DNA from: Candidatus Peregrinibacteria bacterium
Lineage (GTDB): Bacteria > Patescibacteriota > Gracilibacteria > Peribacterales > Peribacteraceae
Assembly: GCA_018648865.1 (NCBI GenBank)
Contig: JABGQH010000013.1
Location: forward strand, 124,001-188,000
Direction: 5' to 3'
Length of the DNA: 64,000 nt
The notes beneath the pieces were generated by a model. The model had not been told where the DNA came from. It made no database searches and was given only the letters and a program-made list of their open reading frames with translations. Shown one piece after another: positions 24,962-35,520 of the stretch (its first letter is position 1; each line of letters starts with the position of its first letter). Both the position numbers and the translations under genes were made by a program.

Positions 24962-25926
24962 ACATCCTACTAACAGGATCGGCAGGATTTATTGGGTTTC
25001 ACACAGCCAAGGCACTACTTGATCGTGGAGATAACGTAATTGGATTAGATAATTTTAATAAGTATTACGATCCAAAGCTAAAAGAGTTACGAACTAAGAT
25101 TCTTAAAAAATATGAAAATTTCACTCTAATTAGAGGAGATATAAAAGACATGAATAAACTAGAGGAAGCTTTCAAATTACTCGCAGTTGGTGATCTAGCT
25201 CAAACTAGAGTTTGCCACTTGGCTGCGCAAGCAGGAGTTCGTCATTCTATTGAACATCCAGATGAGTTTATTAAAGACAATATTGGGGGGACACAAAACG
25301 TACTTGAACTATGTAAGAAATATAAAATTGGAGGAATGATCTACGCTAGTTCTAGCTCTGTTTATGGGGATGCAACAGAGACACTTTTTCAAGAAGATCA
25401 AAATACAGATCATCAAGTCTCTTTATATGGAATGACAAAAAAGGCTAATGAATTACAAGCAAGCGTATATAACAATTTGTTTGGTCTACATGTAACTGGG
25501 CTTAGATTCTTTACGGTTTACGGACCACTCGGCAGACCAGACATGGCTCTGTATCTTTTCACTAATTGGATTGCTAGAGGTCAACCAATGCAGGTATTTG
25601 GACAAGGAAAAATGAGACGTGATTTCACATATGTAGATGATATTGTCTCTGGAATAATCGCATCGATTGATAAGAACTATCCGTGTGAAGTTTTCAATTT
25701 AGGAGGAGGCAAAACAGAAGAATTGATGGATTACATAAGCACTGTAGAAAAAGCATTTGGCAAAGAAGGAAAGAAAGAATTCCTGCCAATGCAGCAAGGT
25801 GATGTAGTTCAAACCTCTGCAGACATTAGCAAAGCACGTGAAATGCTAGGATACGCTCCAAAAACACATATAAATGAAGGAATACCAAAATTCGTTGAGT
25901 GGTATAAGGAATATCACCAGCTTTAA
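24958..25926 (+). CDS. NAD-dependent epimerase, probable UDP-glucuronate 4-epimerase
   Basis: 322 aa extended SDR: GSAGFIGFHTAKALLDRGDNVIGLDNFNKYYDPKLKELR is typical of UDP-glucuronate 4-epimerases (GalE/LspL type). The catalytic set is SSSSVYG plus YGMTKKANE (YxxxK). Coupling to ugd by an ATGA overlap supports UDP-glucuronate as substrate. The stop codon lies in an AGCTTTAAGC repeat. Exact substrate is inferred. Confidence 0.88.
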   Translation: MNILLTGSAGFIGFHTAKALLDRGDNVIGLDNFNKYYDPKLKELRTKILKKYENFTLIRGDIKDMNKLEEAFKLLAVGDLAQTRVCHLAAQAGVRHSIEHPDEFIKDNIGGTQNVLELCKKYKIGGMIYASSSSVYGDATETLFQEDQNTDHQVSLYGMTKKANELQASVYNNLFGLHVTGLRFFTVYGPLGRPDMALYLFTNWIARGQPMQVFGQGKMRRDFTYVDDIVSGIIASIDKNYPCEVFNLGGGKTEELMDYISTVEKAFGKEGKKEFLPMQQGDVVQTSADISKAREMLGYAPKTHINEGIPKFVEWYKEYHQL

Positions 25927-26026
25927 GCTATAAGCGGTTAGCTTTAAGTAAAAAATATTTAGGAACAAATAAGTAACTATGATTTATTTGATTGCTCAAA
26001 GCTTAAGTCTTAAAGCTCAAAGCTTT
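25919..26026. repeat. AGCTTTAAGC repeats between convergent genes
   Basis: Two clusters, 25919-25949 and 25994-26026, flank a 45-nt AT-rich gap. They contain the stop of the epimerase (CAG CTT TAA) and of the convergent membrane gene (AAG CTT TGA). A role as a bidirectional 3' end is plausible. Confidence 0.65.
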
Positions 26027-27183
26027 TCAAGTACTACAAATGGCTCTTCTATTAAAACAGAAAATCCTTCTATCTCTTCACATTCTTCTAAGCATACGAT
26101 TATAGATGCATCTTCTATAAGTTTTTCTTTATAAGATCGAACTGGCTGCCTTAATTCATACTGCCATTCATGACCATAACTTCCATTAATTAATACCGTT
26201 CCATCAATCCCATTTATATAAGACGAAACAACTCGAGCAGCAGACGGTTCCACACTTGGCCCATATTGCAAATACATTCCAAGTGCTACAAATGCAATTA
26301 AGAAAATCCTAGATTTACAGCTACAAAGCAGCCGAGGAGTAGACAACGCTCCTGCGATGAAAAGTGGAGTAAACAAAATCGCATAATACATTCGAAATGA
26401 CAGCAATACATAAATACAAACAAGGAGCATGCTGAAAAGCAAATCCCACCTCTTTTTTACTATCATCCCAACTGTGCCAAGTGCGCTTAAAACAACACTT
26501 CCCCCCACTGCCCAAAGTAAGAATAAATATTCAAGCTTTTGGCTAGCAGGCAAAGACGTATTCTGCGATCCAGCAGAAAACATGCTTACGACTACAAGCG
26601 GATTTGTAATTGTATAAACAGATAGGAGTAATAATGGAAGACCCACGCAAATATATTTTTTGCTTTTAGAAATATCCGATCTAAAAAATAGAATAAAAAC
26701 AATCGGCACATAAAGCGCTGCTTGATACGCAGTAAATAAACTAATTAACCAGAATAATGAAACAATTGCAGGAAAGCGATTAACAATATTTGGTCTGGTG
26801 AGCAACCAAAGGAATATTAGTCCTTGAATCGCGGTAATTGGAGCCATCATTATAGTTCCTGCTTGCAACAATACTGCTGCAGAAAGTAACCAATAGAGCA
26901 TTATAAATTTCCTTTGTCCACTTAATAAGCCTCTTGCCATGTCCCTCACAATCCAAACTGACTGTATTACGATTGTTGCGATTATAATTCTCCAAAATAC
27001 TTCTTGAAAAGATAAAAATTCAGTTTGGCTCATTATCCATCTTAATAATGGAGGATGAGGATACGGAATATTTAAAAGATACTTCGCTTCGTCTGTTCTA
27101 ACTCCATATGAAAGTTGAACTACAACAAGTAGCAATGCATACAATTGAAACATAAGGCCAGAAATTAAGTGCTTAGCTTTCAT
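26017..27183 (-). CDS. Polytopic membrane protein, GT39/ArnT-like glycosyltransferase
   Basis: 388 aa with about ten TM helices. Near the N-terminus GVRTDEAKYLLNIPYPHPPLLRWI resembles the acidic first loop and PHPPL motif of protein mannosyltransferase/ArnT-type (GT39/GT83) enzymes, which use polyprenyl-phosphate sugars at the outer membrane face. The small gene upstream overlaps its start by 4 nt. Sugar and acceptor unknown. Confidence 0.7.
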   Translation of the reverse strand: MKAKHLISGLMFQLYALLLVVVQLSYGVRTDEAKYLLNIPYPHPPLLRWIMSQTEFLSFQEVFWRIIIATIVIQSVWIVRDMARGLLSGQRKFIMLYWLLSAAVLLQAGTIMMAPITAIQGLIFLWLLTRPNIVNRFPAIVSLFWLISLFTAYQAALYVPIVFILFFRSDISKSKKYICVGLPLLLLSVYTITNPLVVVSMFSAGSQNTSLPASQKLEYLFLLWAVGGSVVLSALGTVGMIVKKRWDLLFSMLLVCIYVLLSFRMYYAILFTPLFIAGALSTPRLLCSCKSRIFLIAFVALGMYLQYGPSVEPSAARVVSSYINGIDGTVLINGSYGHEWQYELRQPVRSYKEKLIEDASIIVCLEECEEIEGFSVLIEEPFVVLEKL

Positions 27184-27479
27184 TGATCTTCATTTACGGA
27201 GTAAAACTCATCACAAACCATGTTATCCAAACCTTTCTGGTGAATCCTTCTACAAATACGAAATTCATCTTTTCTTACAAATGCAGCTGAAAAATCAGAG
27301 ATTGGTAAACCATAATAATCTGATCTCTCTATTATTCTAGCTTTTACGTCGTTACGAATCTGAGCAGAGATATAAATGGGATATATAGACCAAATAGTTA
27401 CCAGTAATACAGAAGTTATTACTCCAAAAATCATCCATAGTGCCTGCCATTGATATTTCTGAATCCAGCTCATAAACAT
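27180..27479 (-). CDS. Hypothetical single-TM protein
   Basis: 99 aa: one TM helix near 13-37 (ALWMIFGVITSVLLVTIWSIYPIYI), then an extracellular-looking tail with two Cys (RICRRIH, MVCDEF). Its stop overlaps the start of the GT39-like gene, so it may encode an accessory subunit. No family recognised. Confidence 0.55.
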   Translation of the reverse strand: MFMSWIQKYQWQALWMIFGVITSVLLVTIWSIYPIYISAQIRNDVKARIIERSDYYGLPISDFSAAFVRKDEFRICRRIHQKGLDNMVCDEFYSVNEDQ

Positions 27480-27503
27480 ATGATAACTGTTTCACTGATT
27501 AAC

Positions 27504-27566
27504 GGTCAAAAGTCGAAAGTCGAAAGTCTAAAAATCATTCGACCTTTGACCTTTAGACCTTCGACA
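27504..27566. repeat. GTCGAAAGTCTAAA inverted repeat
   Basis: Short units of GGTCNAAA/AGTCGAA type. GTCGAAAGTCTAAA (27519-27532) pairs with TTTAGACCTTCGAC (27552-27565) with one mismatch. It lies just downstream of the GT2-GtrA gene on the minus strand and may act as its transcript 3' end. Confidence 0.5.
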
Positions 27567-27593
27567 TCCTTGTCTTGGAGTAAGAATAATTAT

Positions 27594-28685
27594 TTATTGT
27601 TTCCAAGTAAACATTCTATTCATAGTATAGTTCCATATAACACCTGTAAACGCACCAACTATTACGCTAGCAAGTTCTGGGAATCCATTTGAGAATAAAA
27701 ATGCACTGACTGCATAATTAGCCAACGCCCCGAATAGGCAAGCGCCGTTAAATTTAAGCAATCCAGTAAATATAGAAATCCCACGCAATCTAGAATTAGA
27801 GAATGTCCAAATATTATTTAACCAAAAATTAAACAGAATTGCTGTTTCTGTTGCGCCAATTACAGAAAAAGAAAATCCACTAAATGTAAGATCCGAACCA
27901 TTTTTAAAGGCCATAGAGATAGCTGTAAACGCAGCAACATGAACTATTACACCCAACGAACCTACAAGACAGTATTTTACAAATACTAATGGAATTATTT
28001 TCCCAATAGTTACATCATATAAATATTCTAAAAACTCAATTTGGACCTTCCAAGAAAGCTTACTTTCACCGTGATGCCTTACAGAGAATGTAAATGGAAT
28101 TTCCTTTGCCTCTGTCTGCTTTGGTACATGGACCAAAATATCTAACAAGATTTTGAATCCCTTTGGGTTAAGTTTTGGAAGTGCTTTTTCGAAAACTGAT
28201 CTATGAACTGCAAAAAATCCACTCATAGGATCTTTAACAGAAACTGCACATAGTTTTTTTGCCAATTTAGTAGCGATACGACTCATCAAAAAACGACGCT
28301 CATCCCATTCTCCAACGCTTCCACCCTCTATATATCTTGATCCTATTGCAACACCCTTATTATCTAAAACAGATGAATATATCTCTGGCAAAATTGTATG
28401 GTCATGTTGACCATCTGCATCCATTACAGAAAGCACATCTCCTTTAGCCACTAAAAATCCATCAATAACTGCAGAAGAGAGACCTCTTCTATCTACACGT
28501 CTTAAAACATGTACGTTATCCATATCTTTAGATAGTTCCTGTGCAACCTTCCAAGTCCCATCAGGAGAATTGTCATCAACTATTATTATTTCATATTCAA
28601 TCTCTGAAAGAGTGTCTCTTAAAATAGGAATCATTTCCAAAATGTTGTCAGCCTCGTTGTAAGTTGGAAGTATTAAAGAAAGCAT
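27594..28685 (-). CDS. GT2 polyprenol-phosphate glycosyltransferase fused to GtrA
   Basis: 363 aa. Residues 1-220 are a DPM1/GtrB-like GT-A domain (LPTYNEADNILEMIP, IVDDNSPDGT, DADGQHD, SRYIEGGSV) making a polyprenyl-phosphate sugar in the cytoplasm. Residues 230-360 are a four-TM GtrA domain, thought to flip such lipids. The fusion would couple synthesis and flipping. CATACT ends 7 nt before the ATG. The GT39-like neighbours could use its product. Confidence 0.88.
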   Translation of the reverse strand: MLSLILPTYNEADNILEMIPILRDTLSEIEYEIIIVDDNSPDGTWKVAQELSKDMDNVHVLRRVDRRGLSSAVIDGFLVAKGDVLSVMDADGQHDHTILPEIYSSVLDNKGVAIGSRYIEGGSVGEWDERRFLMSRIATKLAKKLCAVSVKDPMSGFFAVHRSVFEKALPKLNPKGFKILLDILVHVPKQTEAKEIPFTFSVRHHGESKLSWKVQIEFLEYLYDVTIGKIIPLVFVKYCLVGSLGVIVHVAAFTAISMAFKNGSDLTFSGFSFSVIGATETAILFNFWLNNIWTFSNSRLRGISIFTGLLKFNGACLFGALANYAVSAFLFSNGFPELASVIVGAFTGVIWNYTMNRMFTWKQ

Positions 28686-28692
28686 TAACGTA

Positions 28693-28698
28693 AGTATG
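28693..28698 (-). promoter_or_regulatory. -10 CATACT for the GT2-GtrA gene
   Basis: Minus strand, 7 nt before the ATG at 28685; leaderless spacing. Confidence 0.45.
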
Positions 28699-28763
28699 AA
28701 CCAAACATCTCAAACAAAGAAGAAAAATATTACGCAGAATTAAGAATTAATGCATAAAAGTTC

Positions 28764-28772
28764 TGATACTAT
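28764..28772 (+). promoter_or_regulatory. Extended -10 TGATACTAT deciding the epimerase start
   Basis: It overlaps the edge of the first ATG (28773) and ends 9 nt before the second (28782), so the second ATG is the likely start. Confidence 0.5.
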
Positions 28773-28781
28773 ATGGATAAT

Positions 28782-29702
28782 ATGAAAATTCTCGTTACAG
28801 GATGCTCTGGCACAATAGGAACAAGGCTCTGTGAAAAACTATTATCACAAGGGCAAGAGGTTGTTGGTGCAGACTGGGAACCATGCAAATGGAATACAGA
28901 AGTAGAACAAATCCGAATAGATTGTGACCTTCGTGATTCGCAAGCTTTAAAAGTTTTACCAACTGATATTGATCTAGTAATTCATTTGGCAGCAAACGCC
29001 AGAGTTTACGAATTGGTAGAAAACCCTGATCGTGCATTTGATAATGCACATTCCACATACAACACACTTGAATACGTTAGGAAAAATGGAATTAAAAAAT
29101 TCATGTTTGCCTCATCCAGAGAGACATACGGGAATATTAAAATAGAAGAAGATAAATATTCCGAAGATAAAGCAAACTTTGCTCATTGCGAAAGCCCATA
29201 CACTGCTAGCAAGATAGCCGGAGAAGCATTTACAGAGAGCTACAAGCGCTGTTATGACATAGAAACTATTATTTACAGATTCAGCAATGTTTATGGCATG
29301 TACGACGATTCTGTTCGTTTAATACCTCTATTTTTCAAACAAGTAAAAAATAATGAATTACTACATGTATTTGGAGAAAAGAAATATCTAGATTTCACGT
29401 ATATTGATGATTGTGTAGAGGGGATATTGCTTGGAATAGAAAAATGGGATCAAGCAAAAAATGATACCTACAATATCGCATACGGAGAAGGATCTAGTAT
29501 TTTGCATGTTGCAGAAAAGATGATAGAACTAACACAAAGCTCTTCTAAGATTTCTATTGAGCAGCCACGTACAGGAGAAGTAATTAAATACATAGCAGAT
29601 ACAACCAAAGCAGAAAAGAAATTAGGATTTAGCCCAAAAACTCCATTAGATGAAGGACTAGAAAAATCAGTAGAGTGGTACAGTAATTATTTCTCTTCGT
29701 GA
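28782..29702 (+). CDS. NAD-dependent epimerase/dehydratase (SDR)
   Basis: About 306 aa: [18 protein letters not shown] (GxxGxxG), ASSRETYG and [13 protein letters not shown] (YxxxK). It is a nucleotide-sugar-modifying SDR, but I cannot name the substrate. The track begins three codons earlier; promoter position favours 28782. The last 16 nt overlap the end of the convergent FAD oxidoreductase gene. Confidence 0.85.
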   Translation: MKILVTGCSGTIGTRLCEKLLSQGQEVVGADWEPCKWNTEVEQIRIDCDLRDSQALKVLPTDIDLVIHLAANARVYELVENPDRAFDNAHSTYNTLEYVRKNGIKKFMFASSRETYGNIKIEEDKYSEDKANFAHCESPYTASKIAGEAFTESYKRCYDIETIIYRFSNVYGMYDDSVRLIPLFFKQVKNNELLHVFGEKKYLDFTYIDDCVEGILLGIEKWDQAKNDTYNIAYGEGSSILHVAEKMIELTQSSSKISIEQPRTGEVIKYIADTTKAEKKLGFSPKTPLDEGLEKSVEWYSNYFSS

Positions 29703-31333
29703 TATTCGTTCTCTGCATTTACATTCCAAATATTGCTGTGGTCATTTTTGCCAGCACATAAATTATCAACTGCAGTCATTGCAGTAAGCATGCTGTGATC
29801 TTGATTGTTGTATCTATGCATTCCATTACGGCCAATCAAGAAAAGATTTGGAATTTGTAACGTAAAATCGCGTATTTCATCTAGTTTGTCATAAGTTCCA
29901 AAATATGCAGGATACGCCTTTGGCATGCGCAAAACACAAGAATCGATTATATCCTCCTTTTTAATAAACCCAATTCTTTCCATCTCCTCTATTCCTAGAT
30001 CAATCATGTCTTTATCTGCTTTTATCCAAAGATCATCACCCTCGTCTACAAAATATTCTAATCCTATCCAAGTTGTATTTTTGAAATCTTTAACTAGATA
30101 AGGACTCCAATTGTTAAAAATCTGAATTCTCCCAACTATTACATCTCTCTCTTGAACATAAATCCAATTATCAGGAACATCTTGCGATGGCTTTTTACCT
30201 TTTGTTTTTACAGTTAAGTTTTTAAGCAAAAGACCAACAGTAAGGAAATCTCTATAAACTAATCCTTCTGATACTGATTTTATTGTATCTGGAGGTAATG
30301 GATTCATCTGTGAAACTAGATTTTTTATAGGCATTGTCGAAAAGAAATAATCACACTGCATTTCTTCACACTCACCTGTTTTTGTATTTTCTATAATTAC
30401 AGAGGTAATTCTGGGTTTAGAATCTGCATCTGACCAATTAACAGAGGAAACTCTTCTATTCATTTTAACCTCTCCTCCACATTTATTAATTTGATCTGCA
30501 ACAGTCTCCCACATTTGCCCTGGTCCAAACTTAGGATAATAAAATCGAGTAATTAAGCTGGTTTCTCTTTCTTTTTGTTCTTTAGAAAAATCGCTACTAA
30601 ATAGGTCTCTAACAGCATGTGATACTGCTCGCCTTAAAGATAGACCTTTAATGCGCTGCGCGCCCCAGTCCGCCTTTATTTCACTACATGGGACTCCCCA
30701 AACCTTCTCTGTATAGTCTCTAAAAAATGTATTATATAAACGAGTACCAAAACGATTCCTAAAGAACGCGTCTAAATATGTCTCATCTTTTTCTTTAAGA
30801 ATTTGAGATTTAATATAGCTGAGCCCAATAAGGAATGTATTTATCCATCCAAGTCGTGCTGCAACAGAAAGCGTTATCCCAATTGGATATGGGAAAAAAC
30901 TTCTACGATAAAAAATCCTAGATACCCTAGGTCTTTGCAACATTACATCATCCTCTTTCTCTGGATCTGGAGCTGATTTTGTTATTTTTCCATCTTTGGC
31001 ATCACAGCCCAAACATTCTGGGCACAGATATTCCATAACTACTTCAGTTGCATAGTCTATTTCATGTTGTTTTTCTTCTGTATCTGCAGATGGCCCACCT
31101 TGCGGAGGCAATATATTAAACCACCAATTCATCACTCTATCGCTCTTGCTAAAAAATCTATGCCCTCCAATATCTATTCTATTGCCTTTATAATTATAAG
31201 TTTGAGCAATACCTCCAATCATATCGGTTTCTTCAAAAACAATCGGAGTTATATCTGTCCTCTTAAGTAATTCATAGGCAGCAGTAAGTCCTGCTGGCCC
31301 TGCACCGGCTATGATCGCAATTTTTTTACTCAT
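29687..31333 (-). CDS. FAD-dependent oxidoreductase (amine-oxidase/UDP-galactopyranose-mutase-like)
   Basis: 548 aa. N-terminal dinucleotide site [19 protein letters not shown] with [28 protein letters not shown] is the NAD(P)-binding/protoporphyrinogen-oxidase-like set often found in polysaccharide clusters. A Cys pair (CPECLGC) lies near residue 110. [12 protein letters not shown] near the C-terminus probably contacts FAD. Mutase or desaturase activity on a sugar lipid is possible but not shown. Confidence 0.78.
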   Translation of the reverse strand: MSKKIAIIAGAGPAGLTAAYELLKRTDITPIVFEETDMIGGIAQTYNYKGNRIDIGGHRFFSKSDRVMNWWFNILPPQGGPSADTEEKQHEIDYATEVVMEYLCPECLGCDAKDGKITKSAPDPEKEDDVMLQRPRVSRIFYRRSFFPYPIGITLSVAARLGWINTFLIGLSYIKSQILKEKDETYLDAFFRNRFGTRLYNTFFRDYTEKVWGVPCSEIKADWGAQRIKGLSLRRAVSHAVRDLFSSDFSKEQKERETSLITRFYYPKFGPGQMWETVADQINKCGGEVKMNRRVSSVNWSDADSKPRITSVIIENTKTGECEEMQCDYFFSTMPIKNLVSQMNPLPPDTIKSVSEGLVYRDFLTVGLLLKNLTVKTKGKKPSQDVPDNWIYVQERDVIVGRIQIFNNWSPYLVKDFKNTTWIGLEYFVDEGDDLWIKADKDMIDLGIEEMERIGFIKKEDIIDSCVLRMPKAYPAYFGTYDKLDEIRDFTLQIPNLFLIGRNGMHRYNNQDHSMLTAMTAVDNLCAGKNDHSNIWNVNAENEYHEEK

Positions 31334-31411
31334 ATCTTATAAAAGGATTTAAATAATAGGTGTCCTGAGTATAGTCGAAGTACACCTGTTATGATCATGA
31401 TCTTCGTCATA

Positions 31412-31855
31412 TTAATGAAAAACAAAACGTTTGCGCATTCCAAAGTTCCAAACAAGAACAATCCACAATGTAATAAACATGGAAACAATATGATGCAAAT
31501 GGGCATACTCAACAAAAAGATAAAGCAATAGCTCAGTCCAAAGCAGACCACCTATTGTAATAATAATAACCATAACCACCTCTTTTGTACGACTGTGACG
31601 GCTTTTAAAAACCCACAAAATACTTATAAGATAATTCCAACAAAATCCAAGAGAATACCCAAAAAAAGCTGCAATCAAATAGTGGATACCTAATGCCTCG
31701 GTGAATAAACCATAAGACACCATGTTAACAACTGCTGAGGAACCCCCTACAAATACATAACGTAGGAACTGAATACGATCCGATGTAACAGGTCCGAAAA
31801 ACCAGTGTTTCATTAAATAATGAGGAAAAATAACTCTCAGTAATAGAGTTACCAA
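31412..31855 (-). CDS. GtrA family membrane protein
   Basis: 147 aa with four TM helices: FLRYVFVGGSSAVVNMVSYGLF at the first and NYLISILWVFKSRHSR at the second are GtrA features. GtrA proteins are proposed flippases for polyprenyl-phosphate sugars. Its start overlaps the end of the upstream membrane gene by 7 nt, so the two are co-transcribed. Confidence 0.85.
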   Translation of the reverse strand: MVTLLLRVIFPHYLMKHWFFGPVTSDRIQFLRYVFVGGSSAVVNMVSYGLFTEALGIHYLIAAFFGYSLGFCWNYLISILWVFKSRHSRTKEVVMVIIITIGGLLWTELLLYLFVEYAHLHHIVSMFITLWIVLVWNFGMRKRFVFH

Positions 31856-33018
31856 ATTAAGCGCAGTGTATCATAAACAATCCTTCTATTCTTTATACAA
31901 ATAATCAAAAATAGGGAATCAACCAATAACGGAACCATAAAAAAACTTTGTTCTAATGAAAAGATATGACGAAACTCCAAATAAAAATAAAACCATTGAA
32001 AATGTAATGTAGCCAATACCAAAGGTATCCATATTTTCCTTCTCATAAGTTCAGGAATTGATGCAATCAATATGCATAAAATACCAGTAGCCATATAATA
32101 ATGATCCATATGATCAAGCAAGACATTCAATCCAAACCCAATAATCACTCCAAATATCAATGCCCGCTGTATATATCTCCACTCTGTTTTAGGTGTTGAA
32201 AATAGAGATAATAATCCCAAAAAAATAAGCAAAGGAGTTGTATGCATCAAATTACCCGCCCCTGTAAGAGAAGGATCTGGGAAATAGTAATTATGAATAG
32301 AAAAAATAATCTGTGGTATATGTGCAATGTTTAATAGAATCCTACTTGGCCCTTGCCAAACAGATCTATGATCTATATCTAGATGCGCTCCAACAAGAAT
32401 ATGACCAACTTGAAAATATTGAATTGCTACATAAGCAAAACAAATAACACCAATTAATAAAAAAGGGGCAATGCGTGAAGATATTTTTATTTTTTTTGAC
32501 TGAAGAACAAAAATAAGAGGAATTAGAGCTACTGCAAATGGCTTTGTAAGGATTGCGAAAGAAAGGAAGAAAGCAGAAATCCAAGGATATCTGCGAGAAG
32601 CTGCAATGCTTAACAACATCAAATTCCAGTATGCAGGACCAGTCCACCCACGAAGAGAGACAAAAAGAAGAAATGGCATCATGGAAAGAACAATTGTGAA
32701 TATCAGTGCAAGAGAGTCTTTCTTATACAAAGTGCGTCCTGCAAGAAATGCAAAAAATGGCAAAAGAATTGCAGAAAAGATCTGAAACTCAATCTGCGCA
32801 ATCGATGATTTATGTATAAGATACCAGATAGTTGCAAAAAAATCTGAGCCATGAAAACCATGAATACTTAAATCAAGACGACCACTTGCCAAAGTTTCTA
32901 CGAATCTTTGATACAAATAATGATCATCTAAAGGAAATGGTGACGTTTGAGTAAAAGTTAATAAAATAAACAACATTAAAAGAAATACAACCGTCCATGA
33001 TGATTTAAAAATATTCAT
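31849..33018 (-). CDS. Polytopic membrane protein, probable GT39/GT-C glycosyltransferase
   Basis: 389 aa with about nine TM helices. The first external loop has FPLDDHYLYQRFVETLASGRLD, where the acidic pair suits a GT-C catalytic Asp. It overlaps the following gtrA gene, which fits a polyprenyl-sugar donor. TATGGT ends 6 nt before the ATG on the minus strand. Sugar unknown. Confidence 0.65.
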   Translation of the reverse strand: MNIFKSSWTVVFLLMLFILLTFTQTSPFPLDDHYLYQRFVETLASGRLDLSIHGFHGSDFFATIWYLIHKSSIAQIEFQIFSAILLPFFAFLAGRTLYKKDSLALIFTIVLSMMPFLLFVSLRGWTGPAYWNLMLLSIAASRRYPWISAFFLSFAILTKPFAVALIPLIFVLQSKKIKISSRIAPFLLIGVICFAYVAIQYFQVGHILVGAHLDIDHRSVWQGPSRILLNIAHIPQIIFSIHNYYFPDPSLTGAGNLMHTTPLLIFLGLLSLFSTPKTEWRYIQRALIFGVIIGFGLNVLLDHMDHYYMATGILCILIASIPELMRRKIWIPLVLATLHFQWFYFYLEFRHIFSLEQSFFMVPLLVDSLFLIICIKNRRIVYDTLRLIW

Positions 33019-33130
33019 AATAAAACCATAATCCTTTATAAGAACAGATAGATCAATAAAATTTAAAATATCAGACTATTTTTCGATATGAATATTCACA
33101 TCTACCACACTCTTCTATACCCTTTAAACC

Positions 33131-34396
33131 ATGAAACAACATACTGTTTGTATTATTGGACTTGGATACGTTGGCTTGCCTCTTGCTCACGCGGCATCTG
33201 CCGCAGAGCACACTGTAATTGGATATGATATAAACAGTAAAAGAATTAATGAATTAAAAGATGGAAGTGACAAAACTGGAGAAATATCTAATGAGCAGCT
33301 AAAAGAAGTTAGTATTGATTTCACGCAAGACACAAACAAAATAAAAGAGGCGAATATTGTGATTCTTGCAATCCCTACCCCAGTAGACAGCAATCATAAG
33401 CCAGATCTATCTATGTTAAGGGAGGCTACAAAAACAGTTGGAAATAATCTAAAAGAAGGATCAATTGTTGTATATGAATCAACTGTATACCCTGGGGTTA
33501 CAGAAGATGTTTGTGGAAAAATATTAGAAGAAGAATCAGGACTAATTTGTGGTACAGATTTTTACTTAGGCTATTCCCCAGAAAGAGTTAATCCAGGGGA
33601 CAAAAAACATACTGTTAGTAATATTATAAAAGTTGTAGCTGGTCAGGATAAAAAAACTACAAATACACTTTGTGAATTTTATGAATCATTTGTGGAGGTA
33701 GGAATTCACAGAGCATCTAGTATTAAGGTAGCAGAGATGGCAAAAGCTATAGAAAATGCGCAAAGAGACCTAAATATAGCATTTGTTAACGAGATAGCTA
33801 TGCTATGCAGTGCGATTGGAATAGAAACGAAAGATGTACTTGAGGCTGCTAAAACTAAGTGGAATTTTTTGCCATTTACTCCTGGTCTAGTTGGTGGGCA
33901 TTGCATAGGAGTAGACCCATATTATTTAGTAGAAAAAGCCAATCAACTTGGCAAGGAAACAAAAGTAATAACAGCAGGCAGATCAACAAACGACGGCATG
34001 GGTGCGTTTGTTGCGAATCAAATTGAAGAAAGTTTGGTTAAATCACCTAAAAACATATTAGTTTTGGGAATAACTTTTAAAGAAAATGTTCCAGATACAC
34101 GTAATTCAAAATCTGGAGACGTAATTCGTGAACTAAAAAATATGGGACACACTGTTTCTGTTAATGACCCATATGTAAAAGAAGATGAAATTGAAAAAAT
34201 AGGATTCCATCCTGCAAAAAATATGGATGAAAAATACGATGTAGTAGCACTACTCGTTCCTCATAATGTTTATTTGGAAGACAATGCCAAAAAAATAATA
34301 GGTTATTGCAAAAAGGATGGACTAATTTACGATCTAAAATCTGTATTAGATAAAAAGGCAATCGAAGAAATAGGACTTAAGTACAAAGCCCTATAA
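33131..34396 (+). CDS. UDP-N-acetylhexosamine dehydrogenase (TviB/WbpO type)
   Basis: 421 aa nucleotide-sugar dehydrogenase: [28 protein letters not shown] at the N-terminus, the catalytic Cys in [15 protein letters not shown], and a C-terminal domain [39 protein letters not shown] is characteristic of the UDP-GalNAc/UDP-ManNAc dehydrogenase branch rather than UDP-glucose dehydrogenase. The product would be a HexNAc-uronate for the glycan. TATACC ends 9 nt before the ATG. The end overlaps gmd by 6 nt. Confidence 0.88.
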   Translation: MKQHTVCIIGLGYVGLPLAHAASAAEHTVIGYDINSKRINELKDGSDKTGEISNEQLKEVSIDFTQDTNKIKEANIVILAIPTPVDSNHKPDLSMLREATKTVGNNLKEGSIVVYESTVYPGVTEDVCGKILEEESGLICGTDFYLGYSPERVNPGDKKHTVSNIIKVVAGQDKKTTNTLCEFYESFVEVGIHRASSIKVAEMAKAIENAQRDLNIAFVNEIAMLCSAIGIETKDVLEAAKTKWNFLPFTPGLVGGHCIGVDPYYLVEKANQLGKETKVITAGRSTNDGMGAFVANQIEESLVKSPKNILVLGITFKENVPDTRNSKSGDVIRELKNMGHTVSVNDPYVKEDEIEKIGFHPAKNMDEKYDVVALLVPHNVYLEDNAKKIIGYCKKDGLIYDLKSVLDKKAIEEIGLKYKAL

Positions 34397-35434
34397 AGAA
34401 ACTCCCATTTCTGCAAAATCAGATTCAATCATAAGCTTAGCAAGGTCAGAAACCATGGTTTTAGGTTCCCATCCAAGCTCATTTTTTGCTTTAGAAGCGT
34501 CTCCAAGCAATATATCTACTTCTGCAGCTCTATAGTACCTCTCATCGATAGCAACGATTGTTTTGCCTGTTTTAGTATTAATATATTCTTCGTTTATTCC
34601 ATCCCCCCTTTTTTCAAATGAGATATTTGCATAATTAAGACAGAGCTCTAAAAATTCACGCACAGAGTGTGTTTCTCCTGTTGCTAATACATAATCATCA
34701 GGCTTTTCTTGCTGCAACATTCTCCACATCCCCTCTACGTATTCTTTTGCATATCCCCAGTCTCTTTTGGCATCTAGATTTCCTAGATACAACTTGTCCA
34801 TTTTCCCTGAAAGTATTTGAGCAAGAGACAATGTAATTTTTCTAGTAACAAAGTTTTCGCTCCTTCTAGGAGACTCATGATTAAATAAAATTCCATTTAC
34901 TGCATACATGTTATAGCTCTCTCTGTAATTACGAGTTAGATAAAAAGCATATGCCTTAGCGCATCCATATGGACTCCTAGGATAGAAAGGAGTTTGCTCG
35001 TTTTGAGGAGTTTCTAATATTTTTCCATATAATTCACTTGAACTTGCTTGGTAGAACTTGCTTTCTAGCCCACTTGTTCGCAATGCTTCCAGTAAACGCG
35101 TTGTACCGAGTCCTGTGCTGTCTCCTGTATATTCTGGAATATCAAAACTAACAGCAACATGGCTCTGTGCAGCTAAATTATAAACCTCATCTGGCTTAGA
35201 AAGTTTTAGGACCCTAAGCAAAGAATTGGAATCGCACAGATCACCATAATGCAAACGTATGGGTTTATTTGGTGCATATGGATCAGAAAATAAATGATCA
35301 ATCCTCCCTCTATTAAAAGTAGAAGCCCTTCTAACTAAACCATGAACTTCGTAACCCTTATCTAATAAAAGCTCAGCAAGATACGAACCATCTTGGCCTG
35401 TTATGCCTGTAATTAAAGCTCTCTTAGGGGACAC
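34391..35434 (-). CDS. gmd: GDP-mannose 4,6-dehydratase
   Basis: 347 aa. It converts GDP-mannose to GDP-4-keto-6-deoxymannose. [50 protein letters not shown] (YxxxK), FNHESPRR and [17 protein letters not shown] are all Gmd signatures. The start is GTG, with TACTCT 7 nt upstream, matching the leaderless pattern. The fucose/rhamnose reductase that would finish the pathway is not in the window. Confidence 0.95.
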   Translation of the reverse strand: MSPKRALITGITGQDGSYLAELLLDKGYEVHGLVRRASTFNRGRIDHLFSDPYAPNKPIRLHYGDLCDSNSLLRVLKLSKPDEVYNLAAQSHVAVSFDIPEYTGDSTGLGTTRLLEALRTSGLESKFYQASSSELYGKILETPQNEQTPFYPRSPYGCAKAYAFYLTRNYRESYNMYAVNGILFNHESPRRSENFVTRKITLSLAQILSGKMDKLYLGNLDAKRDWGYAKEYVEGMWRMLQQEKPDDYVLATGETHSVREFLELCLNYANISFEKRGDGINEEYINTKTGKTIVAIDERYYRAAEVDILLGDASKAKNELGWEPKTMVSDLAKLMIESDFAEMGVSL

Positions 35435-35441
35435 TTGTAAC

Positions 35442-35447
35442 AGAGTA
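35442..35447 (-). promoter_or_regulatory. -10 TACTCT for gmd (GTG start)
   Basis: Minus strand, 7 nt before the GTG at 35434. Confidence 0.45.
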
Positions 35448-35520
35448 CTCCATCATATAAATGGAATACAGAACACATATCAAAAAAACTTATAAATATT
35501 ATTAATGTCTCAATATCTTT

